A stretch of 64,000 nucleotides of DNA from Trachythela sp. YZ-2020 (lineage: Eukaryota; Cnidaria; Anthozoa; Malacalcyonacea; Clavulariidae), in NCBI GenBank assembly GCA_016169945.1, contig JADLSH010000368.1, positions 434,001 through 498,000 of the forward strand, read 5' to 3'. How positions within the stretch are numbered: position 1 is the first letter of the stretch; each line of letters opens with the position of its first letter. A model generated the notes under the pieces. That model ran no database searches and was not told where the DNA came from. It saw only the letters and a list, made by a program, of their open reading frames with translations. A program made the translations under genes and the position numbers. Positions 21,601-32,800 of this stretch are shown one piece after another.

Positions 21601-23014
21601 GATGACCAATCCCCAAGCATATAAAACATCGATTGTCTCTCCTCAATATGTCCTTGCGATCATTTGGGTTCGTCACTCGGTCGCATGATGCCGAAAAGTG
21701 AAACTCTTTGCAATAACAACATTGAATCTGTTTACCAGTTCTATCTTGAGACGTAAATGCACCTGCAGAGGGTAATCTAGGGGAGTAGGGTGGGCCCCCG
21801 GTTTGTTTACTCTGTTGCGGACTTGACTGTACCCCCTCGCTTACTTCCCGCGCTTCAATCTCAACTCTTATTGTGTTCAACAACTCATCAATTTTCCAAA
21901 TGTCTCCGGAAGATTTTCTGGCAATTTCAAGACGGATTTCATTGGGCAATTTTGACATATTGGGATTAGCATGCTACCATATTGCTCCGAAGAAATTCCA
22001 ATAGACGCCAAACCCCGCACATGGACACTTACTGTGTCGTAAACATATCTCAACTGACTTGTTCGAATGTTCGTGCAAGGTTGAATTTTCAGAATTTCAT
22101 CCATGTGTGCAGCTATTGTCTGTTGAGTTTTCCCAAATCGTTCTTGTAAAATTGTAATTGCAGCATCATAATTAGCACTGGTCAATGTGAGACCTTTTAT
22201 GGCCCGTGCTGCATTCCCCTCCAATAATGATTGTAGATAGTTAAACTTATTAACTTTCGAAATAGTTGGGTTACTATGAATAGCTGAATCATACAAGTCC
22301 CAAAAAGAAGTCCATTCAGTTACCTTACCTCCATACTTTGGGAGTTCCAACTTGGGAAGCTTTGGCAAACTTGATACAAAATGTCCCGAAGGCGTTGTTG
22401 ACATAGCCATAGGCATTGTTGACATATGCGTTGTTGGCATAGCCGGTTGTTGCAATGAGGGCGAATTATTCACTGAGTTTAAACTAGTATTTTCCTCGTT
22501 TTCTACGATCATAGACGGTAAATTATTTGAATTTTCGCCTGTTTCGGTTGCATTTTCGATAACTTCCTGTTCTATATTCGCACTCGGAATCAGGTTCGAT
22601 TTCGTAACATTGTCATTCGTAACAATGTCATTCGTATTAATATTGTCGTTCGTAATATGACTCGGATTTGTTTTCGCTTTGGCAGATTTTATTCGCTTGT
22701 CGATTCTTCGCTTCATGTTCAAAATTCTATCGGAAATTTCTGCTGATTCTTCGATTTCGGTTTGTATTTCGCTCACGTCGCAAATGTTGCATACTTCGTC
22801 GTCGATTTCGCTTAATATTTTCAATTTTCCTTCGAGTTGTAGTCTTGTAGAGCAATAATCTCGCTTCGTTCGATGTGATCGTCTTCGTATTCGGGTGTCT
22901 GTATTATCTGTAATAACTCAATCGCTTCTTTTTCTAGTTTCGTACATACACCGCGATGACCTCGTCGCCTAGCACGTATAGCCTGTTCAATTTTTCCTTC
23001 GCTTCATCGGCCAT
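21515..23014 (-). pseudogene. BEL/Pao gag (DUF1759-type) with zinc knuckles
   Basis: The likely start is the ATG at 23014 (MADEAKEK...). The gag body shows LPKLELPKYGGKVTEWTSFW and FNYLQSLLEGNAARAIKGL (about 22370-22200), the typical DUF1759 core of BEL/Pao gags, followed by zinc-knuckle cysteines and histidines (CCYCKEFHFSASC, CFICLGIGHRSTRC, CRQCHGRHHQSIC) at about 21725-21530. Frame changes near 22995 and 21950 break it into three pieces, so a complete capsid precursor cannot be made. A low-complexity Asn/Thr-rich stretch lies around 22660-22480. Confidence 0.9.
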
Positions 23015-23058
23015 TTCGCTTCCGGGTTCGATTGGGAGACTTTAGTTCGATAAAGTCA

Positions 23059-23076
23059 GCCCCACGTTGGGCGCCA
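23059..23076 (-). promoter_or_regulatory. Primer binding site, tRNA-Lys type
   Basis: Immediately inside the 5' LTR the minus strand reads TGGCGCCCAACGTGGGGC. This equals the tRNA-Lys1,2-type primer site known from several retroviruses and complements the 3' end of that tRNA. Its zero spacing to the LTR is usual for LTR elements. Confidence 0.9.
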
Positions 23077-23280
23077 TGTTATATTTTCGTTAAAATATAA
23101 TATGATAACTAAACATTACTTTAGTTTTGTCTTTTAATATTATGAAATACACTTATAAATCAATAGTCCTGTTTTTCAAAGTCAACAACAACAGTTTTTT
23201 TTCCCGTAATAATAACCTGTTTGACCGGTTATTATTAGAACACAACTTGAAATATAACATAAAGTATATAGTTTCTTACA
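23077..23280 (-). repeat. BEL/Pao 5' LTR
   Basis: 204 bp, paired with 12350-12552. The visible differences are T8C3 against T6C4 near 23200 and GACCGG against GACCGT near 23224. High identity between the LTRs implies a recent insertion. On the minus strand it begins TGTAAGAAACT and ends ATATAACA. Confidence 0.95.
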
Positions 23281-23459
23281 CATTGTTTATCGCAAAACCA
23301 GCTAGCAACTCAGTTAGAGGTAGGCCTATTGTGAGAATATTTTGGAATTACATATATTCTAACTACTCATTCATGTAACTGCTTTCAGCATTTCTGTTTT
23401 TCTTTAATCAATTCCTCGGAAATGTACTAGCAAAATTTTTTATGGTGACGCCACTGCAT

Positions 23460-23890
23460 GAGTATGACAAGGATAGGCTTGCTTCATGGCGAAGTTTTGA
23501 CAAATATACTCTGTGCCAAAATGGACATGTTCCATCAATGAAAAACAAAGTTATATATGACAATGATAATATTAAATATCATCTGATTACTGCGGACGTT
23601 TTCTCCACTCAAAAAGAGAAAACCCAAGAAGGAGAAAAGATGTATAAATTATGGTTCTTATGGTTCATACTAAATCCAAATGGTTCTGTATATTCTGCCC
23701 TTTGCAAGTGCAATTAAGGGGGGAGCTGACCAAGGATGTATATAGACATCTTGGGGCAGGTTTGTTTAGTTGGATGAGTTTCTTTCTAATGAAAGACCTT
23801 CTGTAACATCATTGCCTGTCTACTAGAAACCAAAGCCAATGCCTGATACACCTCCCTCCTAGACGGCACAAATTTCCTCCGTGGGGGAGT
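23460..23890 (+). pseudogene. SWIM-finger half of the broken SAP-SWIM gene
   Basis: From GAGTATGAC onward the frame reads EYDKDRLASWRSFDKYTLCQ and later YHLITADVFSTQKEKTQEGE, then CKC. Shifted frames continue with a GADQGC segment, then RHLGAGLF, LDEFLSNERPSVTSLP and KPKPMPDT to about 23890. CKC ... GC-RH is a SWIM-type zinc finger (CxC...CxH). In related proteins I recall, this follows a SAP-type N-terminal region and the EYD motif, which here is at 10487. At least two frameshifts and two stops make it a pseudogene. The MVTP codons before 23460 belong to the inserted element, not to the gene. The identity as an anti-phage-like or mobile-element gene is not established. Confidence 0.6.
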
Positions 23891-24025
23891 GTTGATCTTT
23901 TCTGGAATAATCCAATACTAGACATTGCTCATAAATGAACTGAAAATACATGTTAATGGTTTTTCTTATTATAATATATTCTATGATATAACACATGTAC
24001 TAAATCAGTACTATAGTACTTACAC

Positions 24026-24225
24026 ATAAGGCCCGTTTACACTACGCACGATTATTGGCACGGCACGGATAAAAATGTTACCCGTGCCACTTTTACCCGT
24101 GCTGAGACTACCTATTCCCGTGCTGAGACTACCTAAATAGGTAGTCTCAGCACGGGTAAAAGTGGCACGGGTAACATTTTTATCCGTGCCGTGCCAAATA
24201 TTGAGCGTAATGTAAACGGGCTTAT
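24026..24225. mobile_element. 200-bp foldback MITE
   Basis: Ends ATAAGGCCCGTTTACA and TGTAAACGGGCTTAT, with long internal complementarity through GGCACGGATAAAAATGTTAC and its inverse. A direct repeat of CCCGTGCTGAGACTACCT lies at the centre. No clear target duplication was found. Confidence 0.82.
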
Positions 24226-25195
24226 AATCACTAGTCAAGTTTTTTAATATTTTGGAAACTAAATTACAAGTATGCATTTGGTTTATTTACCGTTACATAC
24301 TCACTTAATCAGTCGTATGTTCAGGTTTGCCAATGTTGCGCAAACAAACACAATTATGTTCGTGAAGAGATTTCAATGAAAACTCGTAATGATCTCTCTG
24401 ACCCAAACTTCGAATGTCAGTGTCTAACTCTGCGCCCGAAGTGGCTCCCATGAGCAGTTTCAAGGATTGCTGTTGCTAGTGTATATCTTCCTCCCTCAAT
24501 GGATCGAATAAGTTTATAGAACATTTTTATGATTATTTATTTTCGTGTTACGACATTGTATCATCTGAGAGTCCTGATACAGGATTTATTGTGGCTGGAG
24601 ACTTAATCCTTGCAGCAACGGTTTTGATACAAAGTATCTTTGAAACTATTGTGATACCAATTTAAAGCAAGTGGTTAAGGTCCGACACGAAACTCCAATA
24701 TTTTGGACCTTATTTTCACCAACATCAGCTCATATTACAACCCCCCAGAAGATCATAATATGGTTATTTGGTTGGCGAAAGTACAGCAGGGTCTCATAAA
24801 CACTATGAAGAAAATTAAATTTCGTCCAACGCCAAGCCGCAGTCAGCAGCAATTTTTTATTTTTATAACAACAAAAATAAAAAGGTTGTTAAGGAGGCGA
24901 GATAATGCATATAAACAGGGAAGAATGCCTATGTTAGGGAACTACGAAATAGAGTAGCATCTGAAATTCGAATGGCAAAGAGAAATTATTATGTAAAGAA
25001 TATTGGAGGGCAGAATAGTAATGATGATGCTCGAACGTGGTGCAAGAAGGTTTGGAAACTGACTGGAAAAAAGAATACTCCTATAAATCTCAGTGAATAG
25101 GGTTCAGTTTCCAAACTGGACGATAAAGATGCTGCAAATATGATTAATACGTTTTTCGCAGGTTTAGCGAATGATTTCCCAGAAATTCAACCTAG

Positions 25196-26171
25196 ATGGT
25201 TATCGGTTGGCTTTTGTCCATCCAGTCTAACAAAATTCCTGGTCCAAATGACCCGTATCTTAAGATAATCAAAATGTTTGCACATTTCTTTGCCATTCCA
25301 TTGGCAAACATTTTCAATGCATCATCTGTGCAGAAGATTTCCCCAAAATTGTGGAAAGAGTTCTATCTAGCACAAATACCAAAAAGTGGAACCGTGCACT
25401 GATATGGATGAAATAAGACCGATATGCCCTTACTAGCACAATTTCAAAAATATAAGAGTCGTTCGTAGTTGATTGGAAGTATGATGATATAGAGTTTGTA
25501 ATTTGTAAAGAACAGTACGGTGGTATCCCACGCTCGTCAGCATTCCTTGCGCTCGTTCACCTTCTGCATAAATGGAATAAAGCATTAGAATTGCCACAGC
25601 GAGTAATAAAAGCGAGTTTTTTTTTAAATTTTCGTAAAGCTTTTGATCTCATTGATCACAACGTATTATTGGAAAACTGTTGCAAAATTGGAGTTCGACC
25701 TGGGCTTATTAACTGGTTGGGCTCATATTTGAGCAAGAGGATGCAAGTGACAAGGTTTGGTAATGAATTCTCTACAAGCTGTACGATTAATGGAGGAGTT
25801 CCCCAAGGTAGTCTTATTGGTCCAATTGCGTTCGTCGTCCATATTAATGGACTGCATGCAGCGATTAAAGTGCGGGAGCATTTCGACAAATTCAAGCACT
25901 GATGTCAATGATAATGATAATTATGAGGACTTAACTCTATTTATGGACGATACAACAATGTCGGAAGCTATTAATGTCAGTAATCATGTCTCAGGTAAGC
26001 AAGTTGGGAGTACACCCAATAATATTATGAAAGTCATGGATTTTGCTACGTCTCAAAAAATGAAATTGAATCTTAAGAAGTGTAAAGAAATGCAGGTAGA
26101 CCTTCGTCAGAATAGGACAGTTATTCCATCACTTACATTTAATGATACAACGTTGGAAAGAGTTTCCTCAT
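25196..26171 (+). pseudogene. LINE reverse transcriptase, palm region
   Basis: Shows SNKIPGPNDP (fingers), NFRKAFDLIDHNVLL (motif A region), LINWLGSYLSKRMQ, NGGVPQGSLIGPIAFVV (motif B) and, in a shifted frame, LTLFMDDTTMSEA (motif C; MDD in place of ADD) followed by MKLNLKKCKEMQVDLR. Frame changes occur between 25400 and 25510 and near 25900. The motif order and spacing match CR1/Jockey-type RT. The segment stops at TTAA (26172-26175), where the next element is inserted. Confidence 0.88.
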
Positions 26172-26175
26172 TTAA

Positions 26176-27788
26176 TGGGGTCCAATACAAAATTTTAAAA
26201 GAAAATCCTATTTTGAAATTAGCCATATTATGCATCATTAATGATCCCTTTTTCGTTTTCTTGCGTTAATTTTTCTATTTGTTTTGCGGAAAATGGATAA
26301 ATAGGGGAAAATAGCAGGTTGTTTGAAATTTTGTCCCGTAGCAACCACCATAGCAACGACATGTTATTGGAAAATCGCGAGCATTGGAGCATTTACGAAA
26401 AAGTTTTTTTCTCCAAATGAGTACCCACCTACCCCTCCCTAGCTATATAGTGATTTTAAACGATTTTATTTCAAATTACACCAAGTACAAGTCGGTTATA
26501 TTTAGGCGGGAGAGGCGTTATAATGGCGTGAAAGCAAATTGTGTTCATGCTATATATTTTCTATAATTACGGTTCCACTTCAAGGCTATGACTGATTGAG
26601 GACATCATGTAAAGTCCGACGAAAGTCGATCTGCCATAACCTTTCAAAGAACCGAAGGGTTAAACATTGGTGTCTTTTTAAAGACGGCAACGGCGGAGGT
26701 CACAGCTGGGAACCAAACTTAGGTGTTGAAATAGTACGTGTTAAAGATTTTTGAAAAAATCTAGCATGGCATTTTCATGATATATATGCGGCCTACCTCT
26801 CCCGTTTAGGATGTGTTTGGCTATGTGATTTCGACCCCGAATTAGTCAACGTACATGTGTTTGGCTATGTAAGCATATAAAAATGTAGGGAGCTCCATGT
26901 CCAATTTTTCATTTGTGCCATATGAAAATATAAGGGAGCTCCATGTCGAATTTTTCATTTGTGCGTATAATATATTAAGTACAATATAAGGCGCATACAA
27001 TATACAATATACAATATAAGGCGTACACTTGCAAATATACAAATATAACTTTTATATAATTTCCAAATATCTATATGGGCACATTTATATACCGAATATA
27101 TAAACTATAATGAACTATCTATCACTAAAAATTGTAACACTAATCCACAAATTGTAACAGTGAGTGATTTTGTGTCAGCCACCCATATTCTATAATATTA
27201 GAGTAAAAAATGAGGAGAAAGTATTAAATTAGGAAAAATAGTTTTCAATGTATAAGATCACCTTAATGTGACCATCATGTTGATAAACCGAACATTGAAC
27301 TTTAAATGCATTTTTCTCCAATTAGCAAAAATTAGCGATTTCCATTATTGCGCGCAGGATATCTGAAGAGGCATTGAAGCTATCTTGATGAAATTTTCAC
27401 AGTGAAGTCAGCATACCTTGCTCTAGGAGGTGAACCTAAAAAACTACTCTATGATCAGTTGGTTCATTTGTACGGGTAGATTTTTAGTATTTCCACCTCA
27501 AAATGTGTATTATGCAATCTCTGTCAATAAGCCTGGTTCACCTCCTAGCTAATCTTGGTAGTAAACAAATAAAAGTTATTCCAAGTCTTTATCATCAAAA
27601 CTTCTCCGGTAATCATGCTTACAAAATTACCCGTATTTCACCATAGGGGGATGATATCTTGGTAACCATGGCAACAGTGTCTTCGCCAAATATATTTTTT
27701 TGCAGGAGACCTTACCAAACAACATACTATGAATAGAGTGTCATACTGTTAATAGATAGAAAAAAAATATTTTTCCTGTTGGACCCCC
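26176..27788. mobile_element. 1.6-kb TTAA-flanked element (GGGGTCCAA ends)
   Basis: Left end TGGGGTCCAATAC, right end TTGGACCCCC, flanked by TTAA at 26172-26175 and 27789-27792. It is inserted inside a Phe-Lys codon pair of the LINE RT. There is no transposase; the interior includes AT-rich sequence with a repeated GGGAGCTCCATGTC word at 26889 and 26935. It shares the TTAA preference, and an ACCATGGCAAC word close to its right end, with the 18293-20035 element, but the ends differ, so it is another non-autonomous piggyBac/Kolobok-like family (inference). Confidence 0.82.
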
Positions 27789-27794
27789 TTAAAC

Positions 27795-28816
27795 CACAGA
27801 CGGCCCAATTTCAGGGTGAATGATCAGGAGTTGCGGGTTTTTTAACGGCTTTTTATAAACAAATTTTATACTCCACCAAAACTATTCTAAAAACATTCTT
27901 AAATTAGTCAAATAACTACACTTTAACAATAAAATATAGTTGACATGATAGTATAACGCCTTTCCATTCTTTTAATTACGCCATGGGCTCATTTAGAGCG
28001 GTTTATGCAACCTTTTCTGTGGCCTATATGTTGTGTCAAATTGTGTGTTGCTCGTCATATGTATATAAAGGTAAAGGCTAATTACTCGCGGCCCGACCGC
28101 ATCGCCTTCAAAGTCAAATATCTCCGCTCAAACTTGTCGTACGGCAAAAAAAATTCGATCAGATCTTTTTACAAAGGTTTCTCTTTCTAACGAATATGGT
28201 TTGATAATAACTCGGGCAAATTTAGCGACGAACGGAGCCAAAATCTCTCTCAATTTCGGCTATGTTCATAATACTTCGATCTGTTCGGGCATGATCGTGG
28301 ACGTGACGTAAACAACTGGTAAACAATACCGTCTTACGCGGGGTGGGACAGCAGTCAAATTGACGAGTAGCGACGAATTTGACTGCTGTCCCACCCCGCG
28401 TAAGACGGTATTGTTTACCAGTTGTTTACGTCACGTCCACGATCATGCCCGATCGAATTTTTTTTGCCGTACGACAAGTTTGAGCGGAGATATTTGACTT
28501 TGAAGGCGATGCGGTCGGGCCGCGAGTAATTAGCCTTTACCTTTTACATACATATGACGAGCAACACACAAGTTGACACAACATATAGGCCACAGAAAAG
28601 GTTGCATAAACCGCTCTAAATGAGCCCATGGCGTAATTAAAAGAATGCAAAGGCATTATACTATCATGTCAACTATATTTTATTGTTAAAGTGTAGTTAT
28701 TTGACTAATTTAAGAATGTTTTTAGAATAGTTTTGGTGGAGTATAAAATTTGTTTATAAAAAGCCGTTAAAAACCCGCAACTCCTGATCATTCACCCTGA
28801 AATTGGGCCGCCTGTG
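27795..28816. mobile_element. 1.0-kb long-arm foldback element
   Basis: Ends CACAGACGGCCCAATTTCAG and its inverse with one mismatch; arms of several hundred bp meet near 28375. The left arm has about 130 bp (28165-28300) without a partner. Target duplication CTTAAAC at 27788-27794 and 28817-28823. It landed across the right TTAA of the 26176-27788 element, so it is the younger of the two. CACAG-type ends with a 7-8 bp duplication would suit hAT-like transposition (tentative). No coding sequence. Confidence 0.88.
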
Positions 28817-28823
28817 CTTAAAC

Positions 28824-29330
28824 CACTTGGCTTATGGATTGACGACAATCTAAAGTGGCAAACTAATACTGACTATATCATAAGAAAAGCAGTGAAGCGA
28901 CTCTTTATACTAAAGATTTTAAAGAAATATGGTGCAGATAAGAATAATATGAAACGGTTTTATATTTCTGCCATCAGGCCGATACTTGAATATGGGGCAC
29001 AAATCTGGAATGGGGGTCTTACTAAAGCACAAAGTATAGCAGTATTGAGAAGGTCAAGAAAGGGAAATGAGGATAATCCATTCTGAAAAAGTTTGCGAAA
29101 AGATGTTGTTGAAGGCTGGGATACAAACGCTTGAGGAACGTCGCATTACTGATCTTATTAGCAAAATGTCTCACCTTTAACATAAACTGCACCATCTTCT
29201 TCCAAATAAACTTTGCCAGGTACGGCAAAGAGATACACGTCAGAATAGTCAGTTATTTTACAATTACCACTACTGAGAACAGAACGTTTTCGGAACAGTC
29301 CAATTGTTTCGTCAATTGAACTTTATTATT
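28824..29330 (+). pseudogene. LINE RT thumb and C-terminus
   Basis: Continues the RT of 25196-26171: LGLWIDDNLKWQTNTDYI, FYISAIRPILEYGAQIWNGG, then in shifted frames KMLLKAGIQTLEERRITDL and SKMSHL, and a last piece near 29230-29320 (RQRDTRQNSQLF). These are the usual C-terminal landmarks of CR1/Jockey-type ORF2. Frameshifts are visible near 29045-29060 and again after 29180. Confidence 0.82.
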
Positions 29331-29871
29331 ACCCATGTACTCTCTTTTATAAAAAATCTATATATTCTTAATCTGAACTTTTAGAAATAGTTGGATGATA
29401 AATCGTTTTAACACTTACAGTACTTCATGCTTTTACTAGTGATTAATTGTAATAGTTTTAAAATTAGTAAGTATTGTATATTAATATATTTATTGCTATG
29501 TATTGCAAATACGCATCCCAATTTAGCTATTTATTGTAGCTACTTGATGTGTAAATGATCTATTAAACATTAAACATTAAACAATGCGGTCCAGCATCAT
29601 TTTTAAAACTACAGGTACAACACTAGATAAAATACGGAAATGCCTTAATCGCAATATAGCCCGTTACATGTGACCTTAGAGAAACCACACGACGAGTGTG
29701 GGTCACTGCCTTTGAAGAGAGTGTTGGGCCTCGAACCAAAAAATCTTTATCTGCCATCACTGCATCACCCTCTTCCAGGCAGTTAATTAATCCTTCTTCC
29801 CAAGGAGTGAGGATTGCTTTCTTTTTTTCACGTCTTGACGGTGGAGTATCAACAGAAGTATCAACAGTTAT

Positions 29872-29896
29872 AGATAGATAGATAGATAGATAGTAT
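29872..29896. repeat. GATA microsatellite
   Basis: About six GATA units followed by AGTATTTATTAGAAATTACA and A-rich sequence. The layout is like a reversed LINE/SINE 3' end, but no body could be recognised. Confidence 0.8.
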
Positions 29897-29899
29897 TTA

Positions 29900-32800
29900 T
29901 TAGAAATTACATTTGCAGCTGGATAGCTGAATTGCGTAAATCTTTACAACTATAACAAATTTTAAAATACAATTGTTAAAAATAAATAATACTAATATAA
30001 TATAAAGATAAAAAAAAAGAAAAAAAAACTTCACTTTTACTTACAATTACTTAATTACTGTATATGAAGCTGTTTTCAACCTATTGGATTTCTACATTTG
30101 GGCATTTTAAAAGTTTTATTTCTGTTCAAGGTTGCACATGTTCTGATCGGTGCTGGAACATGATAACTTGTGATTACTGTAGTTACTATTCTTATTTCCC
30201 TCTTGGAAAAGTTCTTCTGTCTCTTCGATCATAAAGGGAAACTAGCCGCCAGGAGGAAGAGGCTTTCTCAATAACTCAGCTGATGAGAAAATTGGTGAAA
30301 ATTATTCTTTTGGCCATCTCTGCAGTCTTTATATATCGTTTTGGTCGTTAATTGAAAAACACCGCAAGAAAAATCGTACGTGCAAGCGTACTCGGCAATG
30401 GGACGAATTTATAAGTCATTAATTTTTAATAAGTTTTTTGTTGATTTAATTTTCTGTTTAATTAGGTTAAGACGTACAGCGATACTACGTACAAGTTCCG
30501 TTTACGTCTGCGTGAGTTCCAGTTACAGGGAGATTTTATAACAGAACCAGAGTTACACAGGGAGAAGTTCACAGACAGGGTTATTTAATAACCTTTGGGA
30601 AATCAGGAGCTGACCTATTTTCGGATATTTTCAATTCTCTTATCTTTGATTTCATTTGTTTTAAATTATTTCTATCAGTCCAACATTCTTCTTCGGAAAC
30701 TGCCAGTTGGATGTTTGCCAACATCACCTTCGTAACGAAGTTTCAGCATGGGTCAATCGTCCACGTACTTCCATGAGTCATTGTTCATTAACTCTTGTGT
30801 CATCAACCCAACAAGAATAAAGAGGGACCAAGGATTTTCCCTGTCGATCTGGACATTTCAGCCTTCACTTACCCCATCGTCGCCTTCCATCGGTTACTGT
30901 TTACTCTGTTTTACGACATTCCAGACCATCAGTCCATCATTATTCATTCAGTTAGGTAGAGTAGATGGTTTACCAAGATGAAGTAGTACATTAGATCCGA
31001 AAGCCTTTTTGTAAGAAAGAATGTACATTTGCTACGTTGCCAATACCGTCCGTATATTTGCTTCAAGTATGCAGCATGCATGCTAATCAATGCACCGATG
31101 AAGAAATTCAGGTAATTTCCAAATTGGTCATGATTAATTTTTTGCGAATAGCTGGTCTTCTTATTCTTCAACAACAAACTCTTCTCAATGTACAGATAGA
31201 GAATCGGAGGTAATAGGGATGGTCGCAGATTTTTGCCGAGTTTATGAGGTTTTGTCTTTGTTTTGGAATGAGTATCTGCATTGGTGGTAAACAACTAGGT
31301 GGCGCTCAACCTGGATGGAACCTTGCGATTAATGTTGATGCGATATGCGTTGCTTTTATTGGCAGCCAAGCATTAAGCAGGGATGGCCAAATGAAACCTT
31401 GGCCTTGCGCCCGATATGAATTTCAAAGCGATAATTTCAGAAAAACCTGGAGGGGGCGAGAAGGAAGCGTCAATTAGGGGCAGCGTCAATTCAGATGGAG
31501 TAAAAAAATTGGATTCTCATTTGTTTAAAGCATTTATTTGTTTTGTTTATCGTTTATTTTCTGGAAGAAATCTCTATTTCGTAGAAACACCTTCAGTTTC
31601 TTGGAGGATTCTGGTCTGGCATCTCGATGTCTGAATTCTATTATTATAATCTTTTTTTCTTAACTTCTCATTTCCACATAGAAGGTCTGCATTCCTTTAG
31701 ATGGGCTACTTTCGTTTCAGGTCTTCCTTTCTCGTTTTTGCTTCCTCAATAATGAACCGACGATTCCTCAAGTTGCGAAATGCGGTGGTGTAACTGAATG
31801 AGTTTTAAATTTGATAATTTGATGAGTTTCAAGACGAGGATTAATAAGTTTTTGATTGTGCTTGGATGGATTTAGATTTGATTGGAAGTACGCAATTTAA
31901 CCCGTGTCTATAATTGTTTTTAAGATGAAAAACTTTTCCTATGCAGTTGGTGGCGAACATCAAGTCAATCGCATTCCGCTAACATGCTCTGGCCTAGACT
32001 TTAGGCGGAACGATTAGAACTGTGCAATCAGTCAGAAGGTTGCTTGAACTGTGATTTTGGGAGTAACGAATCCAGATGCTTTTATCAACGGAAGATGATC
32101 ATTTAGACCATAGGATGTAAGCATTTCCGAATATTTCGTAATAATTACTTTGATTTGCTCAGTTTAGGTCAGCTTACTTTGCCGAGTATGAAAGTTTTTG
32201 GATTGAAATGGTTAACATTGTGACTTTAAGAAAATAACAGTAAGATTGTTAAAATTTGTAGTAGTATTTTACCGACTATTGGGATGTTGGATTCGACTAA
32301 GGAGAGACAGTTCATCAAATGGTTGAACATGTAGTATTGTTTTGATTAACAAGGATAGTATTATATGAGTCTAATGATAATTTTCTTATTGTAGGACACC
32401 ACTTGGCCTTATACACCCACACCAGACAAATGATCCAGGTCAGACAATATCCATTAATTGTAAATATAATATAATTTTTATATAGATACACACACCACCA
32501 TTCCTTCCAAATTTCCTAGTTTAAAAAACCAGGTTAAAATTTCTAATAATGAATCATGTTTAATACAAATGGATATGATTGGTTATTAGAACATAAGTAA
32601 ACAATTTTGCATTTTAAACATGCGTTGAACATTCATCCGAATTTTGGGGTGAGACAACAAGCGGACAAGAATGATACTTTGGAACAAAAGCGTATATCAC
32701 GTTCTCATACTGTTCATGTATCACGTAAGAATGGACTACTGATCGTAAGATATTAATTATTTTCGACATTTCGGATCTTGAGATCTTTAGTAACACGATT

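Larger units (their letters stand above)
12350..23280 (-). mobile_element. BEL/Pao LTR retrotransposon, interrupted
   Basis: Transcribed leftward. LTRs of 204 bp (23077-23280, 5') and 203 bp (12350-12552, 3') differ by about two substitutions and one indel by eye. CATTG flanks both outer ends (12345-12349, 23281-23285), a 5-bp target duplication. Gene order in the direction of transcription is gag with zinc knuckles, protease, RT, RNase H, integrase with H2C2 finger, then a DUF5641-type C-terminal region, as is usual for BEL/Pao. No envelope gene is seen. A 4.6-kb element at 15468-20096 splits the RT at its catalytic motif; without it the element would be about 6.3 kb. Several frameshifts (near 22995, 21950, 21520-21600 and 14210) show it is defective. 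Confidence 0.95.
10488..23459. mobile_element. Outer CAGTGGCG-ended insertion enclosing later insertions
   Basis: Left end CAGTGGCGTAACGC (10488); right end CGCCACTG (23449-23456) plus CAT. The identical 9 bp GAGTATGAC lies at 10479-10487 and 23460-23468, and both fall on the same Glu-Tyr-Asp of the interrupted SAP-SWIM frame. CAGTGGCG-type ends with an 8-bp target duplication are typical of hAT elements; here the right end carries three extra bases and the terminal match is only 8 bp, so the class is tentative. Its own sequence is mainly about 10488-10900 and 23281-23459; the rest is later insertions. Confidence 0.55.
24385..29584 (+). mobile_element. LINE (CR1/Jockey group) split by two later insertions
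   Basis: Segments in order: an endonuclease-side region (about 24385-24700; NDLSDPNF, SSESPDTGFIVAGD, then LDLIFTNISSYYNPPE), a linker (24760-25100), RT (25196-26171) and the RT thumb and C-terminus (28824-29330). The 3' tail is three units of CATTAAA near 29563-29583. Two elements, 26176-27788 and 27795-28816, interrupt the RT. The frame before 26171 (RVSSF) continues directly with the frame at 28824 (LGLWIDDNLKW). Independent frameshifts and stops show it is dead. Endonuclease nicking plus target-primed reverse transcription would be the role in intact relatives. Confidence 0.88.

Noticed and set aside
20747..22660. Plus-strand ORFs at 20747-21037, 21056-21262 and 22352-22660
   Set aside because: They lie antisense to BEL/Pao gag and pol, which have clear protein motifs on the minus strand.
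28005..28190. ORF inside the 27795-28816 element
   Set aside because: It lies in the inverted arm of a foldback, is not supported in the opposite arm, and has no motif.
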